A stretch of 64,000 nucleotides of DNA from Acetobacter sp. UBA5411 (lineage in GTDB: Bacteria; Pseudomonadota; Alphaproteobacteria; Acetobacterales; Acetobacteraceae). The notes beneath the pieces are model-generated. The model had not been told where the DNA came from and did not search any database. It was given only the letters and a program-made list of their open reading frames with translations. Below, in pieces: positions 30,473 to 39,565 of the stretch (its first letter is position 1; each line of letters begins with the position of its first letter). The stretch lies in assembly GCF_002409645.1 (NCBI RefSeq), contig NZ_DHNR01000033.1:117962-181961 (forward strand), written 5' to 3'. The position numbers and the translations under genes were made by a program.

Positions 30473-31588
30473 ATGACATCACGCACGCGTTCAGCCACAC
30501 TGAGTGTGGACACTATCAGCCTTGTTTCCGGCCGTCCCGCCTTTTCCTTTACGCTGCATGCAGGGGAATGTCTGGCGCTCCTGATGCTGAATGATTCGGG
30601 GCAGATTCTTGGCGAGCTGTCCGACATCCTGACCGGACACCGAACCGCCGGAAACGGCCACCTCACCCTGCTGGGGCAGGACATCTCGCGTCGTCCCGTC
30701 GGTCAGCGCGGTTTGGCTGCCGTCGGAGCGCGCGACCCGCTGTTTGAGCATCTGTCCGTCCGGAAGAATCTGGCTTTCCCTCTCCGCACACGGAAGCTGC
30801 CGCAGGATCAGGCAGCACATAAAATTGCCCAGCTTCTTGCTCTTCTCGGACTGGAACAGCAGGCCGATGCGCTTCCATCAACTCTCACAGCCTCTGAGCG
30901 TCTGCGAGCGCAACTCGCTCGGGCGCTGGCCACGGACCCGGCCGTCATTATTCTGGAGGATATCTTCGCCGGGCTGGATAGTGAGACGCGCACGGACATT
31001 CACCAGCGCCTGATCCGGCTGCAAAGAGCGCGTGAAACCAGCTTTCTGCTGCTGACGCGAGACCGTAGCGACGCCCTGACCGCCGCCAGTTGCATTGGCG
31101 TCATTGCAGATGGCGCACTTTTGCAGATCGGCTCGGCCACAGAACTGATGGAACGCCCCGTTTCCGCACGGATCGCCGCCGCCATGACAGACGCCAACAT
31201 CCTCACCGGTCTGGCCATCACGGTCGAGGACGACATCGTGCAGACCCGTCTCGCCTGTGGCGGCATGATGGAAGCCCTCGCCGAAGGCGATGTGGAGGAA
31301 GACGACCTTGTGGAACTCTGCATCCGTCCCGGAAAAATTGCGCTGATGTTTCCACGCGGCCCCATCAATACGGATGGGACAGAAGGCAGCCTGCCTGCGA
31401 CCCTGAGTGACATCCGCAATCTGGGTGACGTGCTTGTGCTTCGTGTGCGACTCGCAGACAGCACGGAGATGGTCGTGCAGCGACCGGCAGGCTCGCTGCC
31501 CCCCGGCGTGGCCGTCGGACAGACAGTTCTGCTGGCCTGGGGCCCCTCGGCAGCGATGGTCTTCCCGTCACAGGACAAAGAAGGCTAG
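30473..31588 (+). CDS. ABC transporter ATP-binding-like protein with degenerate catalytic motifs
   Basis: The fold order is that of a PotA/CysA-type ATPase: ABC domain about 5-235, then a TOBE-like C-terminal domain (LCIRPGKIALM near 285, TLSDIRNLGDVLVLRVRL near 320). The motifs are strikingly eroded. The Walker A position reads MLNDSGQIL with no Gly-Lys-Thr (residues 38-46); the Q-loop has VGAR; the signature is LTASE rather than LSGGQ; Walker B reads IILED instead of xLDEP; and the H-loop His is Arg196. Only the D-loop GLD is preserved. It should not hydrolyse ATP conventionally. The reading frame is intact and the gene leads a three-gene cluster, so it looks maintained rather than freshly decayed. 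Start ATG 30473 is tentative; TTG 30455 is the alternative. Confidence 0.8.
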   Translation: MTSRTRSATLSVDTISLVSGRPAFSFTLHAGECLALLMLNDSGQILGELSDILTGHRTAGNGHLTLLGQDISRRPVGQRGLAAVGARDPLFEHLSVRKNLAFPLRTRKLPQDQAAHKIAQLLALLGLEQQADALPSTLTASERLRAQLARALATDPAVIILEDIFAGLDSETRTDIHQRLIRLQRARETSFLLLTRDRSDALTAASCIGVIADGALLQIGSATELMERPVSARIAAAMTDANILTGLAITVEDDIVQTRLACGGMMEALAEGDVEEDDLVELCIRPGKIALMFPRGPINTDGTEGSLPATLSDIRNLGDVLVLRVRLADSTEMVVQRPAGSLPPGVAVGQTVLLAWGPSAAMVFPSQDKEG

Positions 31589-31670
31589 TCTGCGGACAGT
31601 CTAGGCAACCCAAGGGCGTATCTTGTTTTCTTCTTCACCGAGCAAGGGTGAGTCTTTCCGGCTCCATAAG

Positions 31671-32696
31671 ATGCCTGGCCGCCTTCTGGCCGGGCTGACG
31701 GCTGCCCTGCTCTCCACCGCCTGCCCCGTTCAGAAATCGGATGCCGCACAGGTCCGACACAGTGGTGCGCGGCCTCTTGTGGTTGCTACGCAGGCCGGAT
31801 CGCTCAACAGCACGCTGAACGACGTCGTCTGGAAGCCCTTTTCCCAACTGACCCATCAGAAAGTCAGAACAACACGCTGGTCTGATCTGACGGATGCAAA
31901 CTACAGCCTGCTCCGTTCTGGCAAACAGAACTGGTCTCTGGTGCTCATAGAAGATGATGACGCCGAGACAGGATGCACTGAAGGTTTGTTTCTGCCATTT
32001 CCGGCGACGGCCTCCGAAAGCAGCAATGCCGATCCGGCCCGCTGTGGCGTGCCTGCGCTTTCGCTAGACTATGCCCTCTCCTGGGACAGTTCACGCTTCG
32101 GGGACACACCGACCTGGAGAGATTTCTGGGATGTCGCCCGGCATCCGGGTAAACGCGGCCTCCGCGCCGATCCTCGCATCACGCTGGAGATCGCCCTTCT
32201 GGCCGACGGCGTTCCTCCGGACGCTATCTATAATGTGTTGGGCTCCCCCGCCGGTCTCGACCGCGCCTTCAGACGGCTGGCCCAGCTCCGGCCCTATATC
32301 GTCTGGTGGACGTCTCCAGCCGAAGCCATGCACATCCTGACCAAGGGTGCTGCACTGATGAGCGTCACGCCGACCAGTGAGATTGCCGCCGCCAACGCGG
32401 GTCTTCCAACCCCGCGTTTCAGGAACCTCTGGTTTCCCCTTTTGCGTGTCAATTATGACTGGGTCATTCCCGCCAACGGCACCCGGGATCTGACATCGGC
32501 ACTGGCGCTGGCGACGTGGGCAGCGGCGTCCCAACAGCAAAGCGCACTCAATGCACAGTTGATCACGCCTGCGCCGGAATGGGCGCAGCCGCGTGTCGGG
32601 GTGTTGCCGCCCGCTTTTCCCTTGAATGTTGATTTCTGGCGCAGGAATCTGCCAGCAATCAAAACCCGCTTCGACCAATGGCTCAGTCAGCACTGA
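31671..32696 (+). CDS. Extracellular solute-binding protein, PotD-like
   Basis: The 341-residue protein has an N-terminal signal (GRLLAGLTAALLSTACP, possibly with a poor lipobox at the Cys) and then a periplasmic-binding fold: RPLVVATQAGSLNSTLNDVVWKPF at the first strand, a DYALSW segment, TWRDFWDVARHPGKRGL, and IPANGTRDLTSALALATWAA near the end. These correspond to the spermidine/putrescine or ferric-iron type binding proteins. It is second in a cluster with a degenerate ATPase and a short permease, so its transport role is uncertain. The start is tentative; an upstream in-frame TTG lies at 31623. Confidence 0.8.
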   Translation: MPGRLLAGLTAALLSTACPVQKSDAAQVRHSGARPLVVATQAGSLNSTLNDVVWKPFSQLTHQKVRTTRWSDLTDANYSLLRSGKQNWSLVLIEDDDAETGCTEGLFLPFPATASESSNADPARCGVPALSLDYALSWDSSRFGDTPTWRDFWDVARHPGKRGLRADPRITLEIALLADGVPPDAIYNVLGSPAGLDRAFRRLAQLRPYIVWWTSPAEAMHILTKGAALMSVTPTSEIAAANAGLPTPRFRNLWFPLLRVNYDWVIPANGTRDLTSALALATWAAASQQQSALNAQLITPAPEWAQPRVGVLPPAFPLNVDFWRRNLPAIKTRFDQWLSQH

Positions 32697-32708
32697 GATG
32701 ATGACGAG

Positions 32709-33179
32709 ATGATTCCTCTTCCTGATTTCCCTCCCGGCGTTATCGCGACCCACGCGATCATCGCCTTCGCTTCCGCAGTGCTGATGTCGGCCCTTTGTCT
32801 GGCGACGTCCCGCGCCCGGATCTGGTATTTCCTGACAATCGCCTTCTGGATCCCGGATATCGTCGTCGCCTTCCTGCTTCCCTCTCTGGTTCTGTCGTCA
32901 GAATTCTTCCCACGTGAGCCTATTCCCACCCTCATCTCTGTGATTCAGGGGTTTCTCATAAGCCCGTCCCTGACCCTTCCCCTGATGGGCGTTCTGGTCA
33001 ATGCACAACCAAACGCCACACGGACCGCACGCGCTCTTGGTGCAAGCTGGTCCGACCGGGTTTCCTTACTGTGGCTGCCATTACTGCGTCGTCGGATGAT
33101 TCTGGGAAGCGTCGCCACGGCGCTACTGGCGATCATCATGACGTTCGCCCTGCTGTGGCGTCCGCTGGCTGGCCCCTAA
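32709..33179 (+). CDS. Short ABC permease-like membrane protein
   Basis: The 156-residue protein has four or so hydrophobic segments (VIATHAIIAFASAVLMSALCL, WYFLTIAFWIPDIVVAFLLP, the PTLISVIQGFLIS stretch and a terminal ATALLAIIMTFALLW). It has a recognisable but altered permease EAA loop (ATRTARALGASWSDRVSLLWLPLLRR), which normally docks onto the ATPase. PotB/PotC permeases are about 260-290 residues, so this lacks roughly 100 residues at the front. Start ATG 32709 follows the binding-protein stop by 12 bases. No second permease gene is present. It may be a remnant or a specialised partner of the degenerate ATPase. Confidence 0.72.
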   Translation: MIPLPDFPPGVIATHAIIAFASAVLMSALCLATSRARIWYFLTIAFWIPDIVVAFLLPSLVLSSEFFPREPIPTLISVIQGFLISPSLTLPLMGVLVNAQPNATRTARALGASWSDRVSLLWLPLLRRRMILGSVATALLAIIMTFALLWRPLAGP

Positions 33180-33231
33180 GAGGCGGCATTCCGCACCTTC
33201 CCCCAACGGCGCGTTGCGGGTATCTTTCGTC

Positions 33232-33699
33232 ATGACCATCGACTCCCCTTTCTGGGAAACCAAATCCCTCGAGCAGATGACCACCGAGGAGTGGGAATCT
33301 CTCTGCGACGGCTGCGGACGCTGCTGCCTGCACAAGCTGCGTGATGAGGATGACGGCAGCCTCCATTATACGAACGTCGCCTGCCGCCTGCTCGACACCC
33401 ACACATGCCGCTGCACCGACTATGCCGGTCGTCACCGCAAGGTGCAGGACTGCATCACCCTGACGGCTCCCATGCTGGAAACCATCGACTGGCTTCCACC
33501 GACCTGCGCCTACAAGCGACTGTCGGACGGTCTGCCGCTTCCCGAATGGCACCCGCTGATCACTGGCAATCCGGACAGTGTCCGCGAAGCCGGCGTGTCC
33601 GCCGGGGATCGCTGCGTCAGCGAGCGCAAGGCTGGCAATCTCGAGGACTATGTCGTCGCATGGCCGGCACTTGACCCAACGGATGAGCCTGCCGAATGA
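33232..33699 (+). CDS. YcgN/UPF0260 family cysteine-cluster protein
   Basis: The 155-residue protein carries the conserved UPF0260 pattern of metal-binding-type cysteines: LCDGCGRCCLHKL near residues 24-36, then CRLLDTHTCRCTDY, the QDCI segment and a later DRCVSE. Members are proposed to bind iron or zinc and remain uncharacterised. The start is ATG 33232; six additional codons upstream are not conserved. Its stop overlaps the start of the next gene (ATGA), so the two are translationally coupled. Confidence 0.88.
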   Translation: MTIDSPFWETKSLEQMTTEEWESLCDGCGRCCLHKLRDEDDGSLHYTNVACRLLDTHTCRCTDYAGRHRKVQDCITLTAPMLETIDWLPPTCAYKRLSDGLPLPEWHPLITGNPDSVREAGVSAGDRCVSERKAGNLEDYVVAWPALDPTDEPAE

Positions 33700-34430
33700 A
33701 GCCTCGGGTCCCCAGACCCACTCCTTCCGAGGATGCTCTTCCGGATAGCATCCTCCTTCCCTCAGGCCCTTTTCCGATTACCTGGCGTCGTTCGACCCGC
33801 GCACGTCGTCTGTCTCTGCGTCTGTCCCGCGCCGGTGATAGTGTCGTCGTGACGCTACCGCCCCGTGTCTCGCCACAGACAGGCCTCGCGCTTCTTAACG
33901 CACACCGCGACTGGATCGTCCGGCAATTACAGCGGCAACCGGTAGCGATCAGCTTTGCTGCGGGGAACATCATTCCCATCAATGGTGTTGCCCACACCAT
34001 CCATCACACCCCGGAAGGTCGTGGTGGGGCATGGATCGATACGGATCATAAGCTTCACGTCAGCGGGGATGCCGCCTTTCTTGGACGCAGGGTGCGTGAT
34101 TTCCTTTTGGCCCTGGCGCAAAAACGACTGGGCCAAAGACTACAGGAACTTGCCGGACGAAGCGGTTTTGCACCGAAAACATTCGCCCTGCGTGACGCGA
34201 CCTCTCGCTGGGGCAGTTGCAGCACGGCGGGCCGGATCATGCTGAACTGGCGTCTCATCATGGCGCCGCATTTTGTGCAGGATTACGTCATTCTGCATGA
34301 ACTCGCGCATATGAAGCATCACAACCACAGTGCTGCTTTCTGGACGCTGGTCGACCAGATGTGCCCGACCCGCAATGAGGCCGAACTCTGGCTCAAAAAT
34401 CATGGCCTCTCCCTGATGCGGGCGGGCTGA
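33696..34430 (+). CDS. YgjP-like zinc metallopeptidase (M48/DUF45 type)
   Basis: The 244-residue protein has a beta-rich N-terminal half (SLRLSRAGDSVVVTLPP) and a C-terminal metallopeptidase core with the zinc motif HELAHMKH and the downstream NHSAAFW His, preceded by the SRWGSCS block typical of the YgjP/DUF45 family. It is predicted to be cytosolic, with no membrane segments. Substrates are unknown. It is coupled by a four-base overlap to the YcgN-like gene, and the chromosomal tRNA-Leu follows about 60 bases downstream. Confidence 0.88.
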   Translation: MKPRVPRPTPSEDALPDSILLPSGPFPITWRRSTRARRLSLRLSRAGDSVVVTLPPRVSPQTGLALLNAHRDWIVRQLQRQPVAISFAAGNIIPINGVAHTIHHTPEGRGGAWIDTDHKLHVSGDAAFLGRRVRDFLLALAQKRLGQRLQELAGRSGFAPKTFALRDATSRWGSCSTAGRIMLNWRLIMAPHFVQDYVILHELAHMKHHNHSAAFWTLVDQMCPTRNEAELWLKNHGLSLMRAG

Positions 34431-34491
34431 CGCGACCTTACAAAAGGCTCTTACCGATCACTTTGTGACATGCTAGAAACCCGCCACCAAC

Positions 34492-34577
34492 GCGAACTTG
34501 GCGGAATGGTAGACGCACGAGACTTAAAATCTCGAGTCCGTAAGGGCGTGCGGGTTCGAGTCCCGCAGTTCGCACCA
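34492..34577 (+). tRNA. tRNA-Leu (anticodon TAA), CCA encoded
   Basis: Acceptor arms GCGAACT and AGTTCGC pair; the anticodon loop is CTTAAAA with anticodon TAA; the long variable arm marks a class II tRNA; the T arm is GCGGGTTCGAGTCCCGC; the 3' end is encoded ACCA. An AT-rich orphan gene follows directly, which fits a tRNA insertion hotspot, though I found no second copy of the tRNA 3' end downstream. Confidence 0.97.
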
Positions 34578-34781
34578 CAGGCACATAAAATGGCACACAT
34601 GTTTGGCTGAGCCATGATTTTTACAAATATTAATACTAATAGAAAAATACCGAATCTTGAGACCAACTAATGCAGGATTTGCATGTGTTCTATGCAGCCG
34701 CATTTGAAGGTCGTGTATTCCCTTCCACTCAATCCAATGCAATAAGTAAAAATATTTTTATTTATAATAGGATATGAGAGT

Positions 34782-35915
34782 ATGTCAGATGATTTCCGTC
34801 AAAAATTTAAAACCTTCTCTGAGCGTATGATTGGTATATCAACACGCTGTACTAATGAAGAGGCCACAAAACTCTTTCTTGTTCTGCCTTTAATTAACTT
34901 TCTGGGCTACGACACCATGAATCCGGATGAAGTATGCCCAGAACACAACGCGGATTTCTCTGAGAAATATAAAAACAGAGTCGATTTTGCCATTCTCAAA
35001 GAGGGTGAGCCTGTTATCGCTATCGAATGCAAATCTCTTGGAGCTGAATTAAAAGATGATAGAGGGCAATTACGCTCTTATTTTAATGCTGCACCTACTG
35101 TAAAAATGGGCGTTATTACTGACGGCATGGCGTATGAGTTCTACGCTGATTCAGATGAACCCAATATGATGGACTCGAATGCCTTTCTTTCCTTTGACTT
35201 ACACGACATTGCCAAAGGAAAGATTGAAGATTCCGTAGTAGATGGTCTAAAAAGTTTACAGAAGTCCAATTTCGATCCAGAGAACATTGGAGCTGAAGCA
35301 AAAAGAAAACTCATATTTCAAAATCTTGTCCAACAAATTGAAGAGCTGGCCAAAGAACCAAGCGATGCGTTTGTACGACTTCTGCTGCAAGGAATTGGTC
35401 TCAGCAACATTCGCTCTAAGGCGATGGCAGACTACATAATCTTAACCAAAAGCGCATTTGGTGAATTCATTAATCTCAGAATTCTACAACGTCTTGATTT
35501 ACCAGCAAAAGACAAAGAAGCAGATAAACCATTAGTTGCAGCAGATGTCCCAAAATCTGACGCCGATGACAATAAAGAACCGGAAATCATTCCATCTGAA
35601 ACTGAGATGGAGGTTTTTGAGTATACGAAAAAGAGACTTGCCTTTCTCTCCGATACAGATGAATTGTTTTCCGCAATCGATTCTATAGAATTTAAAGACT
35701 ATAAAGGAAAATTTGTAGTTTTCTACGAAAAAGAGCGAGCTGGACGCTTGTTTGATCTATATGAAAGCAAAGATGCAAAGTATAAATTTGACTTTGGCGA
35801 AGCATTTGGTGGTGAAATAACAACCAATTCTCTCTCTGACATAGACACGACCCTCATCACTATTTTTAAAGAGCGTGTTGCCGATATCCTTCCCAAAGGC
35901 AAAAAACAGAAATAA
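34782..35915 (+). CDS. Orphan type I restriction HsdR N-terminal-like (PD-(D/E)xK) protein
   Basis: The 377-residue protein has an N-terminal nuclease-like domain: RVDFAILKEGEPVIAIECKS places Asp68, Glu82 and Lys84 in the PD-(D/E)xK pattern, with Gln96 (RGQLRSYF) in the next helix, as in HsdR N-terminal domains. No helicase, methylase or specificity gene is beside it. The C-terminal half has an acidic linker (about 258-280) and a separate alpha/beta domain I do not recognise. Composition is AT-rich and lysine-rich, unlike its neighbours, and it sits right after tRNA-Leu, so it was probably acquired. Function could be DNA defence or regulation; the nuclease activity is inferred only. Confidence 0.75.
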   Translation: MSDDFRQKFKTFSERMIGISTRCTNEEATKLFLVLPLINFLGYDTMNPDEVCPEHNADFSEKYKNRVDFAILKEGEPVIAIECKSLGAELKDDRGQLRSYFNAAPTVKMGVITDGMAYEFYADSDEPNMMDSNAFLSFDLHDIAKGKIEDSVVDGLKSLQKSNFDPENIGAEAKRKLIFQNLVQQIEELAKEPSDAFVRLLLQGIGLSNIRSKAMADYIILTKSAFGEFINLRILQRLDLPAKDKEADKPLVAADVPKSDADDNKEPEIIPSETEMEVFEYTKKRLAFLSDTDELFSAIDSIEFKDYKGKFVVFYEKERAGRLFDLYESKDAKYKFDFGEAFGGEITTNSLSDIDTTLITIFKERVADILPKGKKQK

Positions 35916-36125
35916 AAGTAAGGTTCTGTATAAAAATCAAAAACGGCATCATGGAATAGAAAAAAGCTTTTGTGGTGCCATCTTATTTCCTTACGAGACC
36001 CATTAATATTGCTCCCTTAGTACGATTGGTCCTTTCGAAATAACCAATCCGAATAGACGTTCCCTCCTTCTGACCTTTGCGATATCGCTCATTGATGAAA
36101 CGATACCGTAACAAGAACGGAAACC

Positions 36126-36839
36126 ATGTCGGAATGCATCACTCTCGCAGCACTGCTCGCGCTGCTCTGCACCGCATTCCTGCTGGTATGCGTCTTTGCG
36201 GCGGGGCAACCCGGCATAGCAGGCCTATGGGATCTTGCGATGATTGGCGGTTATTCCGCCGTGTTCGCGCTTTTCCAGATGTTTTTTCTGACGGGTCGAC
36301 CACTTGACCGGCCTCTGTATGAAGGGAGGTTCTTCCTCCGGCTGCATGAATATACGGCCTATCTGATCCTTTTACTGGTCATAGCCCATGTGATCGGAAG
36401 CCTCTGGGCGGAGCCTCTGCTCTGGCGCGACATTTGGCCGCCCGTCTTGCCCGTCATGCAAACGGGTGTGCTCGCCAGCCTGCTTCTTGCCACTCTTGCT
36501 GTTGTGTCACAACCTCGCTGGAAGCTGGCTGTTTTCCGTAATGCCCGTATCTTTCGTTACTGCCATTATGGTCTGGCGGCAGCCCTGCTGTGTGCGACCG
36601 GACTTCACGCATGGCAGGCAGATTTTCGGATGGCTGCGCCCGCTCTAACCTTTAGTTTGATCGGAATGAGTGCTCTGGCGCTCGCTGTGCCGTTGCTGGT
36701 GCGAGCCTTGCCGGTTCAGGCTCGTCGGGGAGAGAAGCGCCTGAGAAATACGTCGGGGCTGGCCATGCCTGTGGTCGTCACGCTTGGATGTATCGGGCTG
36801 CTTGTGCCGATATTGTGTGCCATGTGGCTCGACAGATAA
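36126..36839 (+). CDS. Cytochrome b-like membrane protein (ferric-reductase-like)
   Basis: The 237-residue protein has about six transmembrane helices. Paired histidines suited to haem ligation occur in LHEYTAYLILLLVIAHVIG and YCHYGLAAALLCATGLHAW, as in the ferric reductase/b-type transmembrane domain family. There is no FAD- or NAD-binding domain, so electrons must come from or go to another protein. The next gene, a tetraheme cytochrome c, starts within its stop codon (TAATG), giving a strong hint that the two form a membrane electron-transfer pair. The redox partner and substrate are unknown. Confidence 0.75.
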   Translation: MSECITLAALLALLCTAFLLVCVFAAGQPGIAGLWDLAMIGGYSAVFALFQMFFLTGRPLDRPLYEGRFFLRLHEYTAYLILLLVIAHVIGSLWAEPLLWRDIWPPVLPVMQTGVLASLLLATLAVVSQPRWKLAVFRNARIFRYCHYGLAAALLCATGLHAWQADFRMAAPALTFSLIGMSALALAVPLLVRALPVQARRGEKRLRNTSGLAMPVVVTLGCIGLLVPILCAMWLDR

Positions 36840-37225
36840 TGCGACGAAATGGACGATTGAGCATTGCGGCGGTTTGTGTCGCAGCAGGCCTTGTCGGTGG
36901 TGGAATCTGGTGGAGCGTCAGCGGAGCACCGCACACAGCGCAGTCGCTTCCCCTGATGCCACTGACCTTTACGCATCAGGACCACGGCGCATTCAACTGT
37001 CTGGTCTGCCACCATAATTATACCGAGCCAAAGCTGGCGTCATGGCCGTTTCAGCATTGCATCGAATGTCATAAGAAGACGCCGGAACTGGCACCGATCA
37101 TCGAGCGACAGTTTCATCAGCAATGTGAAGGCTGTCATCTGAAGCTAAAGCGGGAAAAGCGGGCTTCAGGACCGGTTCGGGCATGTCATGTGTGTCATGC
37201 TGAAGAGCGGCCTCCGCGCTTCTGA
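36839..37225 (+). CDS. Small tetraheme cytochrome c, membrane-anchored
   Basis: The 128-residue protein has an N-terminal hydrophobic signal or anchor (LSIAAVCVAAGLVGGGIWW) and four CxxCH haem-attachment motifs at residues 54-58, 74-78, 96-100 and 116-120, with extra His residues as likely distal ligands. This matches the class III/c7-like multihaem pattern. It must be exported and needs cytochrome c maturation. ATG 36839 overlaps the stop of the cytochrome b-like gene, so the products are made together; they probably move electrons across the inner membrane to a periplasmic acceptor. Confidence 0.88.
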   Translation: MRRNGRLSIAAVCVAAGLVGGGIWWSVSGAPHTAQSLPLMPLTFTHQDHGAFNCLVCHHNYTEPKLASWPFQHCIECHKKTPELAPIIERQFHQQCEGCHLKLKREKRASGPVRACHVCHAEERPPRF

Positions 37226-37287
37226 AATCGGCACGACGGTTTATGGGAGCTCTGAAACAGACCAGAGGGATATACCCCAACAAATAA

Positions 37288-37320
37288 ACGCTGGCCGGTT
37301 TATAAATCACCGGCCAGCGT
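37288..37320. terminator. Terminator between cytochrome c and trpA
   Basis: The 12-base perfect arms ACGCTGGCCGGT and ACCGGCCAGCGT flank a nine-base loop. On the minus strand it is followed by TTTATTTGTT, so it ends trpBA transcription; it likely serves the plus-strand pair too. Confidence 0.88.
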
Positions 37321-37329
37321 CATGGCTTT

Positions 37330-38145
37330 TCAGGCCCGGACCGCCGCAGCCAGTTCACGCAACTGGGTCAGCACGGATGGCAGCGTGGACGGTGTCGCCT
37401 GCTCGCTTGGGTCCAGCGTTTTCGCCAGCGTAGCCAGCAGAGCCGAGGCCACGACTGCACCGTCCGCAATACGCGAGGCAGATGCAGCCTGCTCCGGCGT
37501 GCGGATACCGAAGCCGATAGCAATCGGCAGATCAGTCGCAGCACGGATACGAGGCAACGCCGCTCGCAGATCCTCGTCGCTGGCCGAGCGCGTGCCGGTA
37601 ATACCAGTGATGCTCACATAATAGACGAAGCCCGAAGCATGATTCAGCACCAGCTTGAGGCGGTTATCGTCCGTCGTGGGCGCAATCAGTCGGATGATGT
37701 CCAGACCGGCTGCTTTGGCCGGTCCCTGCATCGGTCCGGCTTCTTCCGGTGGCATGTCCACGATAATGAGACCATCCACGCCAGCGGCGGAGGCGTCCAC
37801 GCAGAACCGGTCGATGCCGTAAGCCTCGATCGGGTTCAGGTAGCCCATCAGGATGATCGGCGTGTCGTTATCCTGCTCACGGAAGGACTTCACCATCTCG
37901 AACAGGCGCGGCAGCGTAGCGCCAGCCTTCAGACCGCGACGGGCGGCGAGCTGGATAACCGGGCCGTCGGCGGAGGGATCGGAGAACGGCATGCCGATCT
38001 CGATCAGGTCCGCACCGGCTTCCGGCATCGCTTTCAGCAGGTCGAGCGACGTCTGGAAGTCCGGGTCACAGGCTTCGAGATAGGGGATGAGCGCGCCGCG
38101 CCCTTCCTGTTTCAGTGCCGCAAAACGGCGGGCAATGCGGCTCAC
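37330..38145 (-). CDS. trpA: Tryptophan synthase alpha subunit
   Basis: TrpA cleaves indole-3-glycerol phosphate to indole, which is channelled to TrpB. The 271-residue TIM barrel has the catalytic glutamate in [16 protein letters not shown] with the neighbouring catalytic Asp, and the phosphate-binding [10 protein letters not shown] near residue 215. The start overlaps the trpB stop by four bases, the usual coupling for this complex. No trpF lies upstream in this window; trpB is preceded by the divergent cardiolipin synthase gene. Confidence 0.97.
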   Translation of the reverse strand: MSRIARRFAALKQEGRGALIPYLEACDPDFQTSLDLLKAMPEAGADLIEIGMPFSDPSADGPVIQLAARRGLKAGATLPRLFEMVKSFREQDNDTPIILMGYLNPIEAYGIDRFCVDASAAGVDGLIIVDMPPEEAGPMQGPAKAAGLDIIRLIAPTTDDNRLKLVLNHASGFVYYVSITGITGTRSASDEDLRAALPRIRAATDLPIAIGFGIRTPEQAASASRIADGAVVASALLATLAKTLDPSEQATPSTLPSVLTQLRELAAAVRA

Positions 38146-39365
38146 AGTTTCACTCCCAGATGTTCGGCGACGGTGAAGATATCCTTGTCTCCACGGCCCG
38201 AGATGTTGATGACGAGCAGGGTTTCCGGGCTCAGCGTCGGCGCGATTTTCACCGCGTAAGCGATGGCGTGCGCAGATTCCAGCGCGGGGATAATGCCCTC
38301 GGTACGGGTGCAGGTCTGGAACGCTTCCAGCGCCTCGTTATCAGTGATGCCGACATATTCGGCGCGACCGATTTCATGCAGCCATGAATGTTCCGGGCCG
38401 ACGCCGGGATAGTCCAGACCAGCGCTGATCGAATGCGCCTCGGTGATCTGACCGTTCTCGTCCTGCAACAAATAGGTGCGGTTGCCATGCAGCACGCCGC
38501 GTGAGCCGCGTTCGATGGAAGCGGCGGTCTTGCCGCTGTCCAGACCGTGGCCGGCCGCTTCGACACCGATCAGTTTGACGGAAGGATCATCAAGGAAGGG
38601 ATGAAAGATGCCCATCGCGTTCGAACCACCACCGATGGCCGCGACGATCACGTCCGGCAGGCGGCCCTCGGCTTCCTGCATCTGCACCTTTACTTCATCC
38701 CCGATCACGCTCTGGAAGTCGCGGACCATGGCGGGATAAGGGTGCGGACCAGCGACCGTGCCGACAAGGAAATAGGTGTCGCTAATGTTGGCGACCCAGT
38801 CACGCATCGCCTCGTTCATGGCGTCCTTCAGCGTGCCCGCGCCCGCCGTGACCGGCACAACTTCCGCGCCGAGCAGCTTCATGCGGAACACGTTGGGCAT
38901 CTGCCGTTCCACATCGGTCGCGCCCATGTAGATGACGCACTTCATGCCGAACAGCGCGCAGACCGTGGCCGTGGCGACACCGTGCTGCCCCGCGCCGGTC
39001 TCGGCGACGATGCGCGTGCGGCCCATGCGGCGGGCGAGCAGGATCTGGCCCATGACGTTGTTGAGCTTGTGGGAGCCGGTGTGGTTCAGCTCCTCGCGCT
39101 TCATGTAGATCTTCGCGCCACCGAGTTCTTCCGTCAGGCGCTTTGCGAACCACAGCGGAGAAGGACGACCCACATAGTCCTTGAGATAGAACGCCAGTTC
39201 CTTGTGGAAGGCCGGATCGGCCTTGGCCTGCTTGTAGGCTTCGTCCAGCTCAAGGAGCAGGGGCATCAGCGTTTCCGCGACAAAACGCCCGCCCAGCCCG
39301 TCGCCGAAATGGCCGGAGGCGCTGGGGCCGTTTCGCAGGCTGTTTGCTCGTACGCCGTCTGTCAT
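38142..39365 (-). CDS. trpB: Tryptophan synthase beta subunit
   Basis: TrpB joins indole to serine with PLP. The 407-residue product has the PLP lysine in [10 protein letters not shown], the [10 protein letters not shown] loop and the [10 protein letters not shown] phosphate-binding block. ATG 39365 matches the typical TrpB N-terminus (short tail, then FGGRFV-like [11 protein letters not shown]); the open frame extends to 39545, but those residues are not family-like. Upstream is the divergent cardiolipin synthase, so the promoter must lie in 39366-39565. Confidence 0.96.
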   Translation of the reverse strand: MTDGVRANSLRNGPSASGHFGDGLGGRFVAETLMPLLLELDEAYKQAKADPAFHKELAFYLKDYVGRPSPLWFAKRLTEELGGAKIYMKREELNHTGSHKLNNVMGQILLARRMGRTRIVAETGAGQHGVATATVCALFGMKCVIYMGATDVERQMPNVFRMKLLGAEVVPVTAGAGTLKDAMNEAMRDWVANISDTYFLVGTVAGPHPYPAMVRDFQSVIGDEVKVQMQEAEGRLPDVIVAAIGGGSNAMGIFHPFLDDPSVKLIGVEAAGHGLDSGKTAASIERGSRGVLHGNRTYLLQDENGQITEAHSISAGLDYPGVGPEHSWLHEIGRAEYVGITDNEALEAFQTCTRTEGIIPALESAHAIAYAVKIAPTLSPETLLVINISGRGDKDIFTVAEHLGVKL

Positions 39366-39565
39366 GACTGTTGGTGTCTCCGCTGCCCGGTTTCTACGGT
39401 ATGTGGCTCCGCTTTCGTGCGGAAAGATCAGGTCTGGCGGTATAACAAGGCCCGGGATGGGCGTCCATGCGGAGCCGCCCGATGGTTCCGGCCTCGGTTG
39501 TTCCAATGAGGTGGCGGCTGTAACCTTCCGCTCTGGTGTCATCACGACCGGGATCAGCTGAGTTT

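Noticed and set aside
34578..36125. Attachment-site repeat flanking a tRNA-Leu island
   Set aside because: No second copy of the tRNA 3' end was found downstream, and no integrase is present.
36003..36209. Minus-strand small open frame of 68 codons
   Set aside because: No Shine-Dalgarno or family features, and it overlaps the start of the cytochrome b-like gene.
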